DNA of 64,000 nucleotides from contig NW_026912199.1 in NCBI RefSeq assembly GCF_963662255.1, forward strand, positions 1 to 64,000, written 5' to 3'. Each line of letters opens with the position of its first letter. Position 1 is the first letter of the stretch. Position numbers and translations under genes: made by a program. A model generated the notes under the pieces. That model searched no databases, was not told the origin of the DNA, and saw only the letters and a list, made by a program, of their open reading frames with translations. This document shows, piece after piece, positions 37,143-50,700 of this stretch. This DNA is from Cinclus cinclus. Its lineage: Eukaryota > Chordata > Aves > Passeriformes > Cinclidae.

Positions 37143-37927
37143 ATGACATCTGCCAAGTGGGCTCTTGAGTTTGGCTTCTTGGGGAAAAGTGACTCCTTTC
37201 AAAACCAACTTGCCTGCGTCCCGTCCCGGACGTTTGCTACAAAAATTCCATAAGGACGAGGATTCCTCCCAGACCAAAGCTGCCCCCTCCGCCAAACCTG
37301 GCTGCCATCGGAGGCCCAAACGCGCCCTACAAAATGACATCTGCCAAGTGGGCTCTTGAGTTTGGCTTCTTGGGGAAAAGTGCCTCCTTTCGGAGTCAAC
37401 TTGCCGGCGGCCCATGCAGGGCTTTTGCCTCCAAAAATTCCAGAAGGACGAGGATTTCTCCCAGACCAAAGCTGCCCCCTCCTCCAAACCTGGCTGCCAT
37501 CGGAGGCCCAAACGCGCCCTACAAAATGACACCTGCCAAGTGGGCTCTTGAGTTTGGCTTCTTGGGGAAAAGTGCCTCCTTTCGGAGCCAACTTTCCTAA
37601 CTTGCCTGCGGCCTGTGCTGGGCTTTTGCCTACAAAAATTCCATAAGGACGAGGATTTCTCCCAGAACAAAGCTGCCCCCTCCTCCAAACCTGGCTGCCA
37701 TCGGAGGCCCAAACGCGCCCTACAAAATGACACCTGCCAAGTGGGCTCTTGAGTTTGGCTTCTTGCGGAAAAGTGCCTCCTTTCAAAGCCAACTTGCCTA
37801 ACTTGCCTGCGGCCCGTCCTGGGCTTTTGCCTACAAAAATTCCATAAGGACAAGGATTTCTCCCAGACCAAAGCTGCTCCCTCCTCCAAACCTGGCTGCC
37901 ATCGGAGGCCCAAACGCGCCCTACAAA
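37143..37927 (+). repeat. Second four-monomer D'-led unit (785 bp)
   Basis: This is a copy of 31454-32238 at an offset of 5689 bp. The D' dyad begins at 37217. Confidence 0.92.
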
Positions 37928-39105
37928 ATGACATCTGCCAAGTGGGCTCTTGAGTTTGGCTTCTTGGGGAAAAGTGACTCCTTTCAAAACCAACTTGCCT
38001 GCGTCCCGTCCCGGACGTTTGCTACAAAAATTCCATAAGGACGAGGATTCCTCCCAGACCAAAGCTGCCCCCTCCGCCAAACCTGGCTGCCATCGGAGGC
38101 CCAAACGCGCCCTACAAAATGACATCTGCCAAGTGGGCTCTTGAGTTTGGCTTCTTGGGGAAAAGTGCCTCCTTTCGGAGTCAACTTGCCGGCGGCCCAT
38201 GCAGGGCTTTTGCCTCCAAAAATTCCAGAAGGACGAGGATTTCTCCCAGACCAAAGCTGCCCCCTCCTCCAAACCTGGCTGCCATCGGAGGCCCAAACGC
38301 GCCCTACAAAATGACACCTGCCAAGTGGGCTCTTGAGTTTGGCTTCTTGGGGAAAAGTGCCTCCTTTCGGAGCCAACTTTCCTAACTTGCCTGCGGCCTG
38401 TGCTGGGCTTTTGCCTACAAAAATTCCATAAGGACGAGGATTTCTCCCAGACCAAAGCTGCCCCCTCCTCCAAACCTGGCTGCCATTGGAGGCCCAAACG
38501 CGCCCTACAAAATGACATCTGCCAAGTGGGCTCTTGTGTTTGGCTTCTTGGGGAAAAGTGCCTCCTTTCGGAGCCAAATTGCCTAACTTGCCTGCGGCCC
38601 GTCCTGGGCTTTTGCCTCCAAAAATTCCAGAAGGACGAGGATTTCTCCCAGACCAAAGCTGCCCCCTCCTCCAAACCTGGCTGACATCGGAGGCCCAAAC
38701 GCGCCCTACAAAATGACACCTGCCAAGTGGGCTCTTGAGTTTGGCTTCTTGGGGAAAATTGCCTCCTTTCGGAGTCAACTTGCCGGCGGCCCATGCAGGG
38801 CTTTTGCCTACAAAAATTCCATAAGGACGAGGATTTCTCCCAGAACAAAGCTGCCCCCTCCTCCAAACCTGGCTGCCATCGGAGGCCCAAACGCGCCCTA
38901 CAAAATGACACCTGCCAAGTGGGCTCTTGAGTTTGGCTTCTTGCGGAAAAGTGCCTCCTTTCAAAGCCAACTTGCCTAACTTGCCTGCGGCCCGTCCTGG
39001 GCTTTTGCCTACAAAAATTCCATAAGGACAAGGATTTCTCCCAGACCAAAGCTGCTCCCTCCTCCAAACCTGGCTGCCATCGGAGGCCCAAACGCGCCCT
39101 ACAAA
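37928..39105 (+). repeat. Second six-monomer D'-led unit (1178 bp)
   Basis: This is a copy of 32239-33416 at an offset of 5689 bp. The D' dyad begins at 38002. Confidence 0.92.
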
Positions 39106-42100
39106 ATGACATCTGCCAAGTGGGCTCTTGAGTTTGGCTTCTTGGGGAAAAGTGACTCCTTTCAAAACCAACTTGCCTGCGTCCCGTCCCGGACGTTTGC
39201 TACAAAAATTCCATAAGGACGAGGATTCCTCCCAGACCAAAGCTGCCCCCTCCGCCAAACCTGGCTGCCATCGGAGGCCCAAACGCGCCCTACAAAATGA
39301 CATCTGCCAAGTGGGCTCTTGAGTTTGGCTTCTTGGGGAAAAGTGCCTCCTTTCGGAGTCAACTTGCCGGCGGCCCATGCAGGGCTTTTGCCTCCAAAAA
39401 TTCCAGAAGGACGAGGATTTCTCCCAGACCAAAGCTGCCCCCTCCTCCAAACCTGGCTGCCATCGGAGGCCCAAACGAGCCTTACAAAATGACACCTGCC
39501 AAGTGGGCTCTTGAGTTTGGCTTCTTGGGGAAAAGTGCCTCCTTTCGGAGCCAACTTTCCTAACTTGCCTGCGGCCTGTGCTGGGCTTTTGCCTACAAAA
39601 ATTCCATAAGGACGAGGATTTCTCCCAGACCAAAGCTGCCCCCTCCTCCAAACCTGGCTGCCATTGGAGGCCCAAACGCGCCCTACAAAATGACATCTGC
39701 CAAGTGGGCTCTTGTGTTTGGCTTCTTGCGGAAAAGTGCCTCCTTTCGGAGCCAAATTGCCTAACTTGCCTGCGGCCCGTCCTGGGCTTTTGCCTCCAAA
39801 AATTCCAGAAGGACGAGGATTTCTCCCAGACCAAAGCTGCCCCCTCCTCCAAACCTGGCTGCCATCGGAGGCCCAAACGTGCCCCACAAAATGACACCTG
39901 CATTGAGGGTTCTTGAGTTTGGCTTCTTGGGGAAAAGTGCCTCCTTTCGGAGCCAACTTGCCTAACTTGCCTGCGGCCCGTCCTGGGCTTTTGCCTCCAA
40001 AAATTCCAGAAGGACGAGGATTTCTCCCAGACCAAAGCTGCCCCCTCCGCGAAACCTGGCTGCCATTGGAGGCCCAAACGTGCCCTACAAAATGACACCT
40101 GCCAAGTGGGCTCTTGAGTTTGGCTTCTTGGGGAAAAGTGACTCCTTTCAAAACCAACTTGCCTGTGTCCCGTCCCGGGCTTTTGCTACAAAAATTCCAG
40201 AAGGACGAGGATTTCTCCCAGACCAAAGCTGCCCCCTCCTCCAAACCTGGCTGCCATCGGAGGCCCAAACGTGCCCTACAAAATGACACCTGCCAAGTGG
40301 GCTCTTGAGTTTGGCTTCTTGGGTGGAAGTACCTCCTTTCAAAGCCAACTTGCATGCGGCCCGTCCTGGGCTTTTGCCTACAAAAATTCCATAAGGACGA
40401 GGATTTCTCCCAGACCAAAGCTGCCCCCTCCTCCAAACCTGGCTGCCATTGGAGGCCCAAACGCGCCCTACAAAATGACATCTGCCAAGTGGACTCTTGA
40501 GTTTGGCTTCTTGGGGGAAAGTGCCTCCTTTCAAAGCCAACTTGCCTAACTAGCCTGCGGCCCGTGCTGGGCTTTAGACTACAAAAATTCCATAAGGACG
40601 AGGATTTCTCCCAGACCAAAGCTGCCCCCTCCTCCAAACCTGCCTGCCATCAGAGGCCCAAATGCGCCCCACAAAATGACACCTGCCAAGTGGGCTCTTG
40701 AGTTTGGCTTCTTGGGGAAAAGTGCCTCCTTTCGGAGCCAACTTGCCTAACTTGCCTGCGGCCCGTCCTGGGCTTTTGCCTCCAAAAATTCCAGAAGGAC
40801 GAGGATTTCTGCCAGACCAAACTGCCCCCTCCTCCAAACCTGGCTGCCATCGGAGGCCCAAACGCGCCCTACAAAATGACATCTGCCAAGTGGGCTCTTG
40901 AGTTTGGCTTCTTGGGGAAAAGTGCCTCCTTTCAAAGCTAACTTGCCTGCGGCCCATGCAGGGCTTTTGCCGACAAAAATTCCATAAGGACGAGGATTTC
41001 TCCCAGACCAAAGCTGCCCCCTCCTCCAAACCTGGCTGCCATCGGAGGCCCAAACGCGCCCTACAAAATGACATCTGCCAAGTGGGCTCTTGAGATTGGC
41101 TTCTTGCGGAAAAGTGCCTCCTTTCAAAGCCAACTTGCCTAACTAGCCTGCGGCCCGTGCTGGGCTTTAGACTACAAAAATTCCAGAAGGACGAGGATTT
41201 CTCCCAGACCAAAGCTGCCCCCTCCTCCAAACCTGGCTGCCATCAGAGGCCCAAACGCGCCCCACAAAATGACATCTGCCAAGTGGGCTCTTGAGTTTGG
41301 CTTCTTGGGGAAAAGTGCCTCCTTTCGGAGCCAACTTGCCTAACTTGCCTGCGGCCCGTCCTGGGCTTTTGCCTCCAAAAATTCCAGAAGGACGAGGATT
41401 TCTCCCAGACCAAACTGCCCCCTCCTCCAAACCTGGCTGCCATCGGAGGCCCAAACGCGCCCTACAAAATGACATCTGCCAAGTGGGCTCTTGAGTTTGG
41501 CTTCTTGGGGAAAAGTGCCTCCTTTCGGAGTCAACTTGCCTGCGGCCCATGCAGGGCTTTTGCCGACAAAAATTCCATAAGGACGAGGATTCCTCCCAGA
41601 CCAAAGCTGCCCCCTCCGCCAAACCTGGCTGCCATCGGAGGCCCAAACGTGCCCTACAAAATGACACCTGCCAAGTGGGCTCTTGAGTTTGGCTTCTTGG
41701 GTGGAAGTGCCTCCTTTCAAAGCTAACTTGCCTGCGGCCCATGCAGGGCTTTTGCCTACAAAAATTCCATAAGGACGAGGATTTCTCCCAGACCAAAGCT
41801 GCCCCCTCCTCCAAACCTGGCTGCCATCGGAGGCCCAAACGCGCCCTACAAAATGACATCTGCCAAGTGGGCTCTTGAGATTGGCTTCTTGCGGAAAAGT
41901 GCCTCCTTTCAAAGCCAACTTGCCTAACTAGCCTGCGGCCCGTGCTGGGCTTTAGACTACAAAAATTCCAGAAGGACGAGGATTTCTCCCAGGCCAAAGC
42001 TGCCCCCTCCTCCAAACCTGGCTGCCATCAGAGGCCCAAACGCGCCCCACAAAATGACATCTGCCAAGTGGGCTCTTGAGTTTGGCTTCTTGGGGAAAAG

Positions 42101-43424
42101 TGCCTCCTTTCGGAGCCAACTTGCCTAACTTGCCGGCGGCCCGTCCTGGGCTTTTGCCTCCAAAAATTCCAGAAGGACGAGGATTTCTCCCAGACCAAAG
42201 CTGCCCCCTCCTCCAAACCTGGCTGCCATCGGAGGCCCAAACGCGCCCCACAAAATGACACCTGCATTGAGGGTTCTTGATTTTGGCTTCCTGGGGAAAA
42301 GTGCCTCCTTTCGGAGTCAACTTGCCTGCGGCCCATGCAGAGCTTTTGCCTACAAAAATTCCATAAGGACGAGGATTTCTCCCAGACCAAAGCTGCCCCC
42401 TCCTCCAAACCTGGCTGCCATCGGAGGCCCAAACGTGCCCTACAAAATGACACCTGCCAAGTGGGCTCTTGAGTTTGGCTTCTTGGGTGGAAGTGCCTCC
42501 TTTCAAAGCCAACTTGCCTGCGGCCCGTCCTGGGCTTTTGCCTACAAAAATTCCATAAGGACGAGGATTTCTCCCAGACCAAAGCTGCCCCCTCCTCCAA
42601 ACCTGGCTGCCATCGGAGGCCCAAACGCGCCCTACAAAATGACATCTGCCAAGTGGGCTCTTGAGATTGGCTTCTTGCGGAAAAGTGCCTCCTTTCAAAG
42701 CCAACTTGCCTAACTAGCCTGCAGCACATTCTGTGCTTTTGCCTACAAAAATTCCATAAGGACGAGGATTTCTCCCAGACCAAAGCTGCCCCCTCCTCCA
42801 AACCTGGCTGCCATCGGAGGCCCAAACGCGCCCTACAAAATGACATCTGCCAAGTGGGCTCTTGAGTTTGGCTTTCTGGGGAAAAGTGCCTCCTTTCGGA
42901 GTCAACTTGCCTGCGGCTCATGCAGGGGTTTTGCCTACAAAAATTCCATAAGGACGAGGATTTCTGCCAGACCAAAGCTGCCCCCTCCTCCAAACCTGGC
43001 TGACATCGGAGGCCCAAACGCGCCCTACAAAATGACACCTGCCAAGTGGGCTCTTGAGTTTGGCTTCTTGGGGAAAATTGCCTCCTTTCGGAGTCAACTT
43101 GCCGGCGGCCCATGCAGGGCTTTTGCCTACAAAAATTCCATAAGGACGAGGATTTCTCCCAGAACAAAGCTGCCCCCTCCTCCAAACCTGGCTGCCATCG
43201 GAGGCCCAAACGCGCCCTACAAAATGACACCTGCCAAGTGGGCTCTTGAGTTTGGCTTCTTGCGGAAAAGTGCCTCCTTTCAAAGCCAACTTGCCTAACT
43301 TGCCTGCGGCCCGTCCTGGGCTTTTGCCTACAAAAATTCCATAAGGACAAGGATTTCTCCCAGACCAAAGCTGCTCCCTCCTCCAAACCTGGCTGCCATC
43401 GGAGGCCCAAACGCGCCCTACAAA
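39106..43424 (+). repeat. Central cluster higher-order unit U3 (4319 bp, 22 monomers)
   Basis: U3 follows U2 but has a 593-bp, three-monomer insertion (40676-41268) that resembles the following block. Monomers in the affected part start at 40676 (200 bp), 40876 (192), 41068 (201), 41269 (200), 41469, 41661, 41853 and 42054. The monomer at 40876 is a hybrid. The D' dyad begins at 39180 and the GCAC/GTGC dyad at 42724. Confidence 0.92.
40676..41268 (+). repeat. 593-bp three-monomer insertion in U3
   Basis: This segment duplicates the neighbouring four-monomer block minus one 192-bp monomer (785 - 192 = 593). Its middle monomer (40876-41067) joins features of two different monomers: the CTTTCAAAGCTAAC seen at 41661 and the TTTTGCCGACAAA seen at 41469. 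It is repeated at 44995-45587. Confidence 0.88.
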
Positions 43425-46400
43425 ATGACATCTGCCAAGTGGGCTCTTGAGTTTGGCTTCTTGGGGAAAAGTGACTCCTTTCAAAACCAACTTGCCTGCG
43501 TCCCGTCCCGGACGTTTGCTACAAAAATTCCATAAGGACGAGGATTCCTCCCAGACCAAAGCTGCCCCCTCCGCCAAACCTGGCTGCCATCGGAGGCCCA
43601 AACGCGCCCTACAAAATGACATCTGCCAAGTGGGCTCTTGAGTTTGGCTTCTTGGGGAAAAGTGCCTCCTTTCGGAGTCAACTTGCCGGCGGCCCATGCA
43701 GGGCTTTTGCCTCCAAAAATTCCAGAAGGACGAGGATTTCTCCCAGACCAAAGCTGCCCCCTCCTCCAAACCTGGCTGCCATCGGAGGCCCAAACGAGCC
43801 TTACAAAATGACACCTGCCAAGTGGGCTCTTGAGTTTGGCTTCTTGGGGAAAAGTGCCTCCTTTCGGAGCCAACTTTCCTAACTTGCCTGCGGCCTGTGC
43901 TGGGCTTTTGCCTACAAAAATTCCATAAGGACGAGGATTTCTCCCAGACCAAAGCTGCCCCCTCCTCCAAACCTGGCTGCCATTGGAGGCCCAAACGCGC
44001 CCTACAAAATGACATCTGCCAAGTGGGCTCTTGTGTTTGGCTTCTTGCGGAAAAGTGCCTCCTTTCGGAGCCAAATTGCCTAACTTGCCTGCGGCCCGTC
44101 CTGGGCTTTTGCCTCCAAAAATTCCAGAAGGACGAGGATTTCTCCCAGACCAAAGCTGCCCCCTCCTCCAAACCTGGCTGCCATCGGAGGCCCAAACGTG
44201 CCCCACAAAATGACACCTGCATTGAGGGTTCTTGAGTTTGGCTTCTTGGGGAAAAGTGCCTCCTTTCGGAGCCAACTTGCCTAACTTGCCTGCGGCCCGT
44301 CCTGGGCTTTTGCCTCCAAAAATTCCAGAAGGACGAGGATTTCTCCCAGACCAAAGCTGCCCCCTCCGCGAAACCTGGCTGCCATTGGAGGCCCAAACGT
44401 GCCCTACAAAATGACACCTGCCAAGTGGGCTCTTGAGTTTGGCTTCTTGGGGAAAAGTGACTCCTTTCAAAACCAACTTGCCTGTGTCCCGTCCCGGGCT
44501 TTTGCTACAAAAATTCCAGAAGGACGAGGATTTCTCCCAGACCAAAGCTGCCCCCTCCTCCAAACCTGGCTGCCATCGGAGGCCCAAACGTGCCCTACAA
44601 AATGACACCTGCCAAGTGGGCTCTTGAGTTTGGCTTCTTGGGTGGAAGTACCTCCTTTCAAAGCCAACTTGCATGCGGCCCGTCCTGGGCTTTTGCCTAC
44701 AAAAATTCCATAAGGACGAGGATTTCTCCCAGACCAAAGCTGCCCCCTCCTCCAAACCTGGCTGCCATTGGAGGCCCAAACGCGCCCTACAAAATGACAT
44801 CTGCCAAGTGGGCTCTTGAGTTTGGCTTCTTGGGGGAAAGTGCCTCCTTTCAAAGCCAACTTGCCTAACTAGCCTGCGGCCCGTGCTGGGCTTTAGACTA
44901 CAAAAATTCCATAAGGACGAGGATTTCTCCCAGACCAAAGCTGCCCCCTCCTCCAAACCTGCCTGCCATCAGAGGCCCAAATGCGCCCCACAAAATGACA
45001 TCTGCCAAGTGGGCTCTTGAGTTTGGCTTCTTGGGGAAAAGTGCCTCCTTTCGGAGCCAACTTGCCTAACTTGCCTGCGGCCCGTCCTGGGCTTTTGCCT
45101 CCAAAAATTCCAGAAGGACGAGGATTTCTGCCAGACCAAACTGCCCCCTCCTCCAAACCTGGCTGCCATCGGAGGCCCAAACGCGCCCTACAAAATGACA
45201 TCTGCCAAGTGGGCTCTTGAGTTTGGCTTCTTGGGGAAAAGTGCCTCCTTTCAAAGCTAACTTGCCTGCGGCCCATGCAGGGCTTTTGCCGACAAAAATT
45301 CCATAAGGACGAGGATTTCTCCCAGACCAAAGCTGCCCCCTCCTCCAAACCTGGCTGCCATCGGAGGCCCAAACGCGCCCTACAAAATGACATCTGCCAA
45401 GTGGGCTCTTGAGATTGGCTTCTTGCGGAAAAGTGCCTCCTTTCAAAGCCAACTTGCCTAACTAGCCTGCGGCCCGTGCTGGGCTTTAGACTACAAAAAT
45501 TCCAGAAGGACGAGGATTTCTCCCAGACCAAAGCTGCCCCCTCCTCCAAACCTGGCTGCCATCAGAGGCCCAAACGCGCCCCACAAAATGACATCTGCCA
45601 AGTGGGCTCTTGAGTTTGGCTTCTTGGGGAAAAGTGCCTCCTTTCGGAGCCAACTTGCCTAACTTGCCTGCGGCCCGTCCTGGGCTTTTGCCTCCAAAAA
45701 TTCCAGAAGGACGAGGATTTCTCCCAGACCAAACTGCCCCCTCCTCCAAACCTGGCTGCCATCGGAGGCCCAAACGCGCCCTACAAAATGACATCTGCCA
45801 AGTGGGCTCTTGAGTTTGGCTTCTTGGGGAAAAGTGCCTCCTTTCGGAGTCAACTTGCCTGCGGCCCATGCAGGGCTTTTGCCGACAAAAATTCCATAAG
45901 GACGAGGATTCCTCCCAGACCAAAGCTGCCCCCTCCGCCAAACCTGGCTGCCATCGGAGGCCCAAACGTGCCCTACAAAATGACACCTGCCAAGTGGGCT
46001 CTTGAGTTTGGCTTCTTGGGTGGAAGTGCCTCCTTTCAAAGCTAACTTGCCTGCGGCCCATGCAGGGCTTTTGCCTACAAAAATTCCATAAGGACGAGGA
46101 TTTCTCCCAGACCAAAGCTGCCCCCTCCTCCAAACCTGGCTGCCATCGGAGGCCCAAACGCGCCCTACAAAATGACATCTGCCAAGTGGGCTCTTGAGAT
46201 TGGCTTCTTGCGGAAAAGTGCCTCCTTTCAAAGCCAACTTGCCTAACTAGCCTGCGGCCCGTGCTGGGCTTTAGACTACAAAAATTCCAGAAGGACGAGG
46301 ATTTCTCCCAGGCCAAAGCTGCCCCCTCCTCCAAACCTGGCTGCCATCAGAGGCCCAAACGCGCCCCACAAAATGACATCTGCCAAGTGGGCTCTTGAGT

Positions 46401-47743
46401 TTGGCTTCTTGGGGAAAAGTGCCTCCTTTCGGAGCCAACTTGCCTAACTTGCCGGCGGCCCGTCCTGGGCTTTTGCCTCCAAAAATTCCAGAAGGACGAG
46501 GATTTCTCCCAGACCAAAGCTGCCCCCTCCTCCAAACCTGGCTGCCATCGGAGGCCCAAACGCGCCCCACAAAATGACACCTGCATTGAGGGTTCTTGAT
46601 TTTGGCTTCCTGGGGAAAAGTGCCTCCTTTCGGAGTCAACTTGCCTGCGGCCCATGCAGAGCTTTTGCCTACAAAAATTCCATAAGGACGAGGATTTCTC
46701 CCAGACCAAAGCTGCCCCCTCCTCCAAACCTGGCTGCCATCGGAGGCCCAAACGTGCCCTACAAAATGACACCTGCCAAGTGGGCTCTTGAGTTTGGCTT
46801 CTTGGGTGGAAGTGCCTCCTTTCAAAGCCAACTTGCCTGCGGCCCGTCCTGGGCTTTTGCCTACAAAAATTCCATAAGGACGAGGATTTCTCCCAGACCA
46901 AAGCTGCCCCCTCCTCCAAACCTGGCTGCCATCGGAGGCCCAAACGCGCCCTACAAAATGACATCTGCCAAGTGGGCTCTTGAGATTGGCTTCTTGCGGA
47001 AAAGTGCCTCCTTTCAAAGCCAACTTGCCTAACTAGCCTGCAGCACATTCTGTGCTTTTGCCTACAAAAATTCCATAAGGACGAGGATTTCTCCCAGACC
47101 AAAGCTGCCCCCTCCTCCAAACCTGGCTGCCATCGGAGGCCCAAACGCGCCCTACAAAATGACATCTGCCAAGTGGGCTCTTGAGTTTGGCTTTCTGGGG
47201 AAAAGTGCCTCCTTTCGGAGTCAACTTGCCTGCGGCTCATGCAGGGGTTTTGCCTACAAAAATTCCATAAGGACGAGGATTTCTGCCAGACCAAAGCTGC
47301 CCCCTCCTCCAAACCTGGCTGACATCGGAGGCCCAAACGCGCCCTACAAAATGACACCTGCCAAGTGGGCTCTTGAGTTTGGCTTCTTGGGGAAAATTGC
47401 CTCCTTTCGGAGTCAACTTGCCGGCGGCCCATGCAGGGCTTTTGCCTACAAAAATTCCATAAGGACGAGGATTTCTCCCAGAACAAAGCTGCCCCCTCCT
47501 CCAAACCTGGCTGCCATCGGAGGCCCAAACGCGCCCTACAAAATGACACCTGCCAAGTGGGCTCTTGAGTTTGGCTTCTTGCGGAAAAGTGCCTCCTTTC
47601 AAAGCCAACTTGCCTAACTTGCCTGCGGCCCGTCCTGGGCTTTTGCCTACAAAAATTCCATAAGGACAAGGATTTCTCCCAGACCAAAGCTGCTCCCTCC
47701 TCCAAACCTGGCTGCCATCGGAGGCCCAAACGCGCCCTACAAA
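43425..47743 (+). repeat. Central cluster higher-order unit U4 (4319 bp)
   Basis: U4 is a near-identical direct copy of U3, at an offset of 4319 bp. I noticed only scattered single-base differences, such as ACATCTGCC at 45000 for ACACCTGCC at 40681. It contains the same hybrid monomer at 45195-45386, the D' dyad at 43499 and the GCAC/GTGC dyad at 47043. Confidence 0.93.
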
Positions 47744-50700
47744 ATGACATCTGCCAAGTGGGCTCTTGAGTTTGGCTTCTTGGGGAAAAGTGACTCCTTT
47801 CAAAACCAACTTGCCTGCGTCCCGTCCCGGACGTTTGCTACAAAAATTCCATAAGGACGAGGATTCCTCCCAGACCAAAGCTGCCCCCTCCGCCAAACCT
47901 GGCTGCCATCGGAGGCCCAAACGCGCCCTACAAAATGACATCTGCCAAGTGGGCTCTTGAGTTTGGCTTCTTGGGGAAAAGTGCCTCCTTTCGGAGTCAA
48001 CTTGCCGGCGGCCCATGCAGGGCTTTTGCCTCCAAAAATTCCAGAAGGACGAGGATTTCTCCCAGACCAAAGCTGCCCCCTCCTCCAAACCTGGCTGCCA
48101 TCGGAGGCCCAAACGCGCCCTACAAAATGACACCTGCCAAGTGGGCTCTTGAGTTTGGCTTCTTGGGGAAAAGTGCCTCCTTTCGGAGCCAACTTGCCTA
48201 ACTTGCCTGCGGTCTGTGCTGGGCTTTTGCCTACAAAAATTCCATAAGGACGAGGATTTCTCCCAGACCAAAGCTGCCCCCTCCTCCAAACCTGGCTGCC
48301 ATTGGAGGCCCAAACGCGCCCTACAAAATGACATCTGCCAAGTGGGCTCTTGTGTTTGGCTTCTTGGGGAAAAGTGCCTCCTTTCGGAGCCAAATTGCCT
48401 AACTTGCCTGCGGCCCGTCCTGGGCTTTTGCCTCCAAAAATTCCAGAAGGACGAGGATTTCTCCCAGACCAAAGCTGCCCCCTCCTCCAAACCTGGCTGC
48501 CATCGGAGGCCCAAACGTGCCCCACAAAATGACACCTGCATTGAGGGTTCTTGAGTTTGGCTTCTTGGGGAAAAGTGCCTCCTTTCGGAGCCAACTTGCC
48601 TAACTTGCCTGCGGCCCGTCCTGGGCTTTTGCCTCCAAAAATTCCAGAAGGACGAGGATTTCTCCCAGACCAAAGCTGCCCCCTCCGCGAAACCTGGCTG
48701 CCATTGGAGGCCCAAACGTGCCCTACAAAATGACACCTGCCAAGTGGGCTCTTGAGTTTGGCTTCTTGGGGAAAAGTGACTCCTTTCAAAACCAACTTGC
48801 CTGTGTCCCGTCCCGGGCTTTTGCTACAAAAATTCCAGAAGGATGAGGATTTCTCCCAGACCAAAGCTGCCCCCTCCTCCAAACCTGGCTGCCATCGGAG
48901 GCCCAAACGTGCCCTACAAAATGACACCTGCCAAGTGGGCTCTTGAGTTTGGCTTCTTGGGTGGAAGTACCTCCTTTCAAAGCCAACTTGCATGCGGCCC
49001 GTCCTGGGCTTTTGCCTACAAAAATTCCATAAGGACGAGGATTTCTCCCAGACCAAAGCTGCCCCCTCCTCCAAACCTGGCTGCCATTGGAGGCCCAAAC
49101 GCGCCCTACAAAATGACATCTGCCAAGTGGACTCTTGAGTTTGGCTTCTTGGGGGAAAGTGCCTCCTTTCAAAGCCAACTTGCCTAACTAGCCTGCGGCC
49201 CGTGCTGGGCTTTAGACTACAAAAATTCCATAAGGACGAGGATTTCTCCCAGACCAAAGCTGCCCCCTCCTCCAAACCTGCCTGCCATCAGAGGCCCAAA
49301 TGCGCCCCACAAAATGACACCTGCCAAGTGGGCTCTTGAGTTTGGCTTCTTGGGGAAAAGTGCCTCCTTTCGGAGCCAACTTGCCTAACTTGCCTGCGGC
49401 CCGTCCTGGGCTTTTGCCTCCAAAAATTCCAGAAGGACGAGGATTTCTCCCAGACCAAAGCTGCCCCCTCCTCCAAACCTGGCTGCCATCGGAGGCCCAA
49501 ACGCGCCCTACAAAATGACATCTGCCAAGTGGGCTCTTGAGTTTGGCTTCTTGGGGAAAAGTGCCTCCTTTCGGAGTCAACTTGCCTGCGGCCCATGCAG
49601 GGCTTTTGCCGACAAAAATTCCATAAGGACGAGGATTTCTCCCAGACCAAAGCTGCCCCCTCCTCCAAACCTGGCTGCCATCGGAGGCCCAAACGTGCCC
49701 TACAAAATGACACCTGCCAAGTGGGCTCTTGAGTTTGGCTTCTTGGGTGGAAGTGCCTCCTTTCAAAGCCAACTTGCCTGCGGCCCATGCAGGGCTTTTG
49801 CCTACAAAAATTCCATAAGGACGAGGATTTCTCCCAGACCAAAGCTGCCCCCTCCTCCAAACCTGGCTGCCATCGGAGGCCCAAACGCGCCCTACAAAAT
49901 GACATCTGCCAAGTGGGCTCTTGAGATTGGCTTCTTGCGGAAAAGTGCCTCCTTTCAAAGCCAACTTGCCTAACTAGCCTGCGGCCCGTGCTGGGCTTTA
50001 GACTACAAAAATTCCAGAAGGACGAGGATTTCTCCCAGACCAAAGCTGCCCCCTCCTCCAAACCTGGCTGCCATCAGAGGCCCAAACGCGCCCCACAAAA
50101 TGACATCTGCCAAGTGGGCTCTTGAGTTTGGCTTCTTGGGGAAAAGTGCCTCCTTTCGGAGCCAACTTGCCTAACTTGCCGGCGGCCCGTCCTGGGCTTT
50201 TGCCTCCAAAAATTCCAGAAGGACGAGGATTTCTCCCAGACCAAAGCTGCCCCCTCCTCCAAACCTGGCTGCCATCGGAGGCCCAAACGCGCCCCACAAA
50301 ATGACACCTGCATTGAGGGTTCTTGATTTTGGCTTCCTGGGGAAAAGTGCCTCCTTTCGGAGTCAACTTGCCTGCGGCCCATGCAGAGCTTTTGCCTACA
50401 AAAATTCCATAAGGACGAGGATTTCTCCCAGACCAAAGCTGCCCCCTCCTCCAAACCTGGCTGCCATCGGAGGCCCAAACGTGCCCTACAAAATGACACC
50501 TGCCAAGTGGGCTCTTGAGTTTGGCTTCTTGGGTGGAAGTGCCTCCTTTCAAAGCCAACTTGCCTGCGGCCCGTCCTGGGCTTTTGCCTACAAAAATTCC
50601 ATAAGGACGAGGATTTCTCCCAGACCAAAGCTGCCCCCTCCTCCAAACCTGGCTGCCATCGGAGGCCCAAACGCGCCCTACAAAATGACATCTGCCAAGT

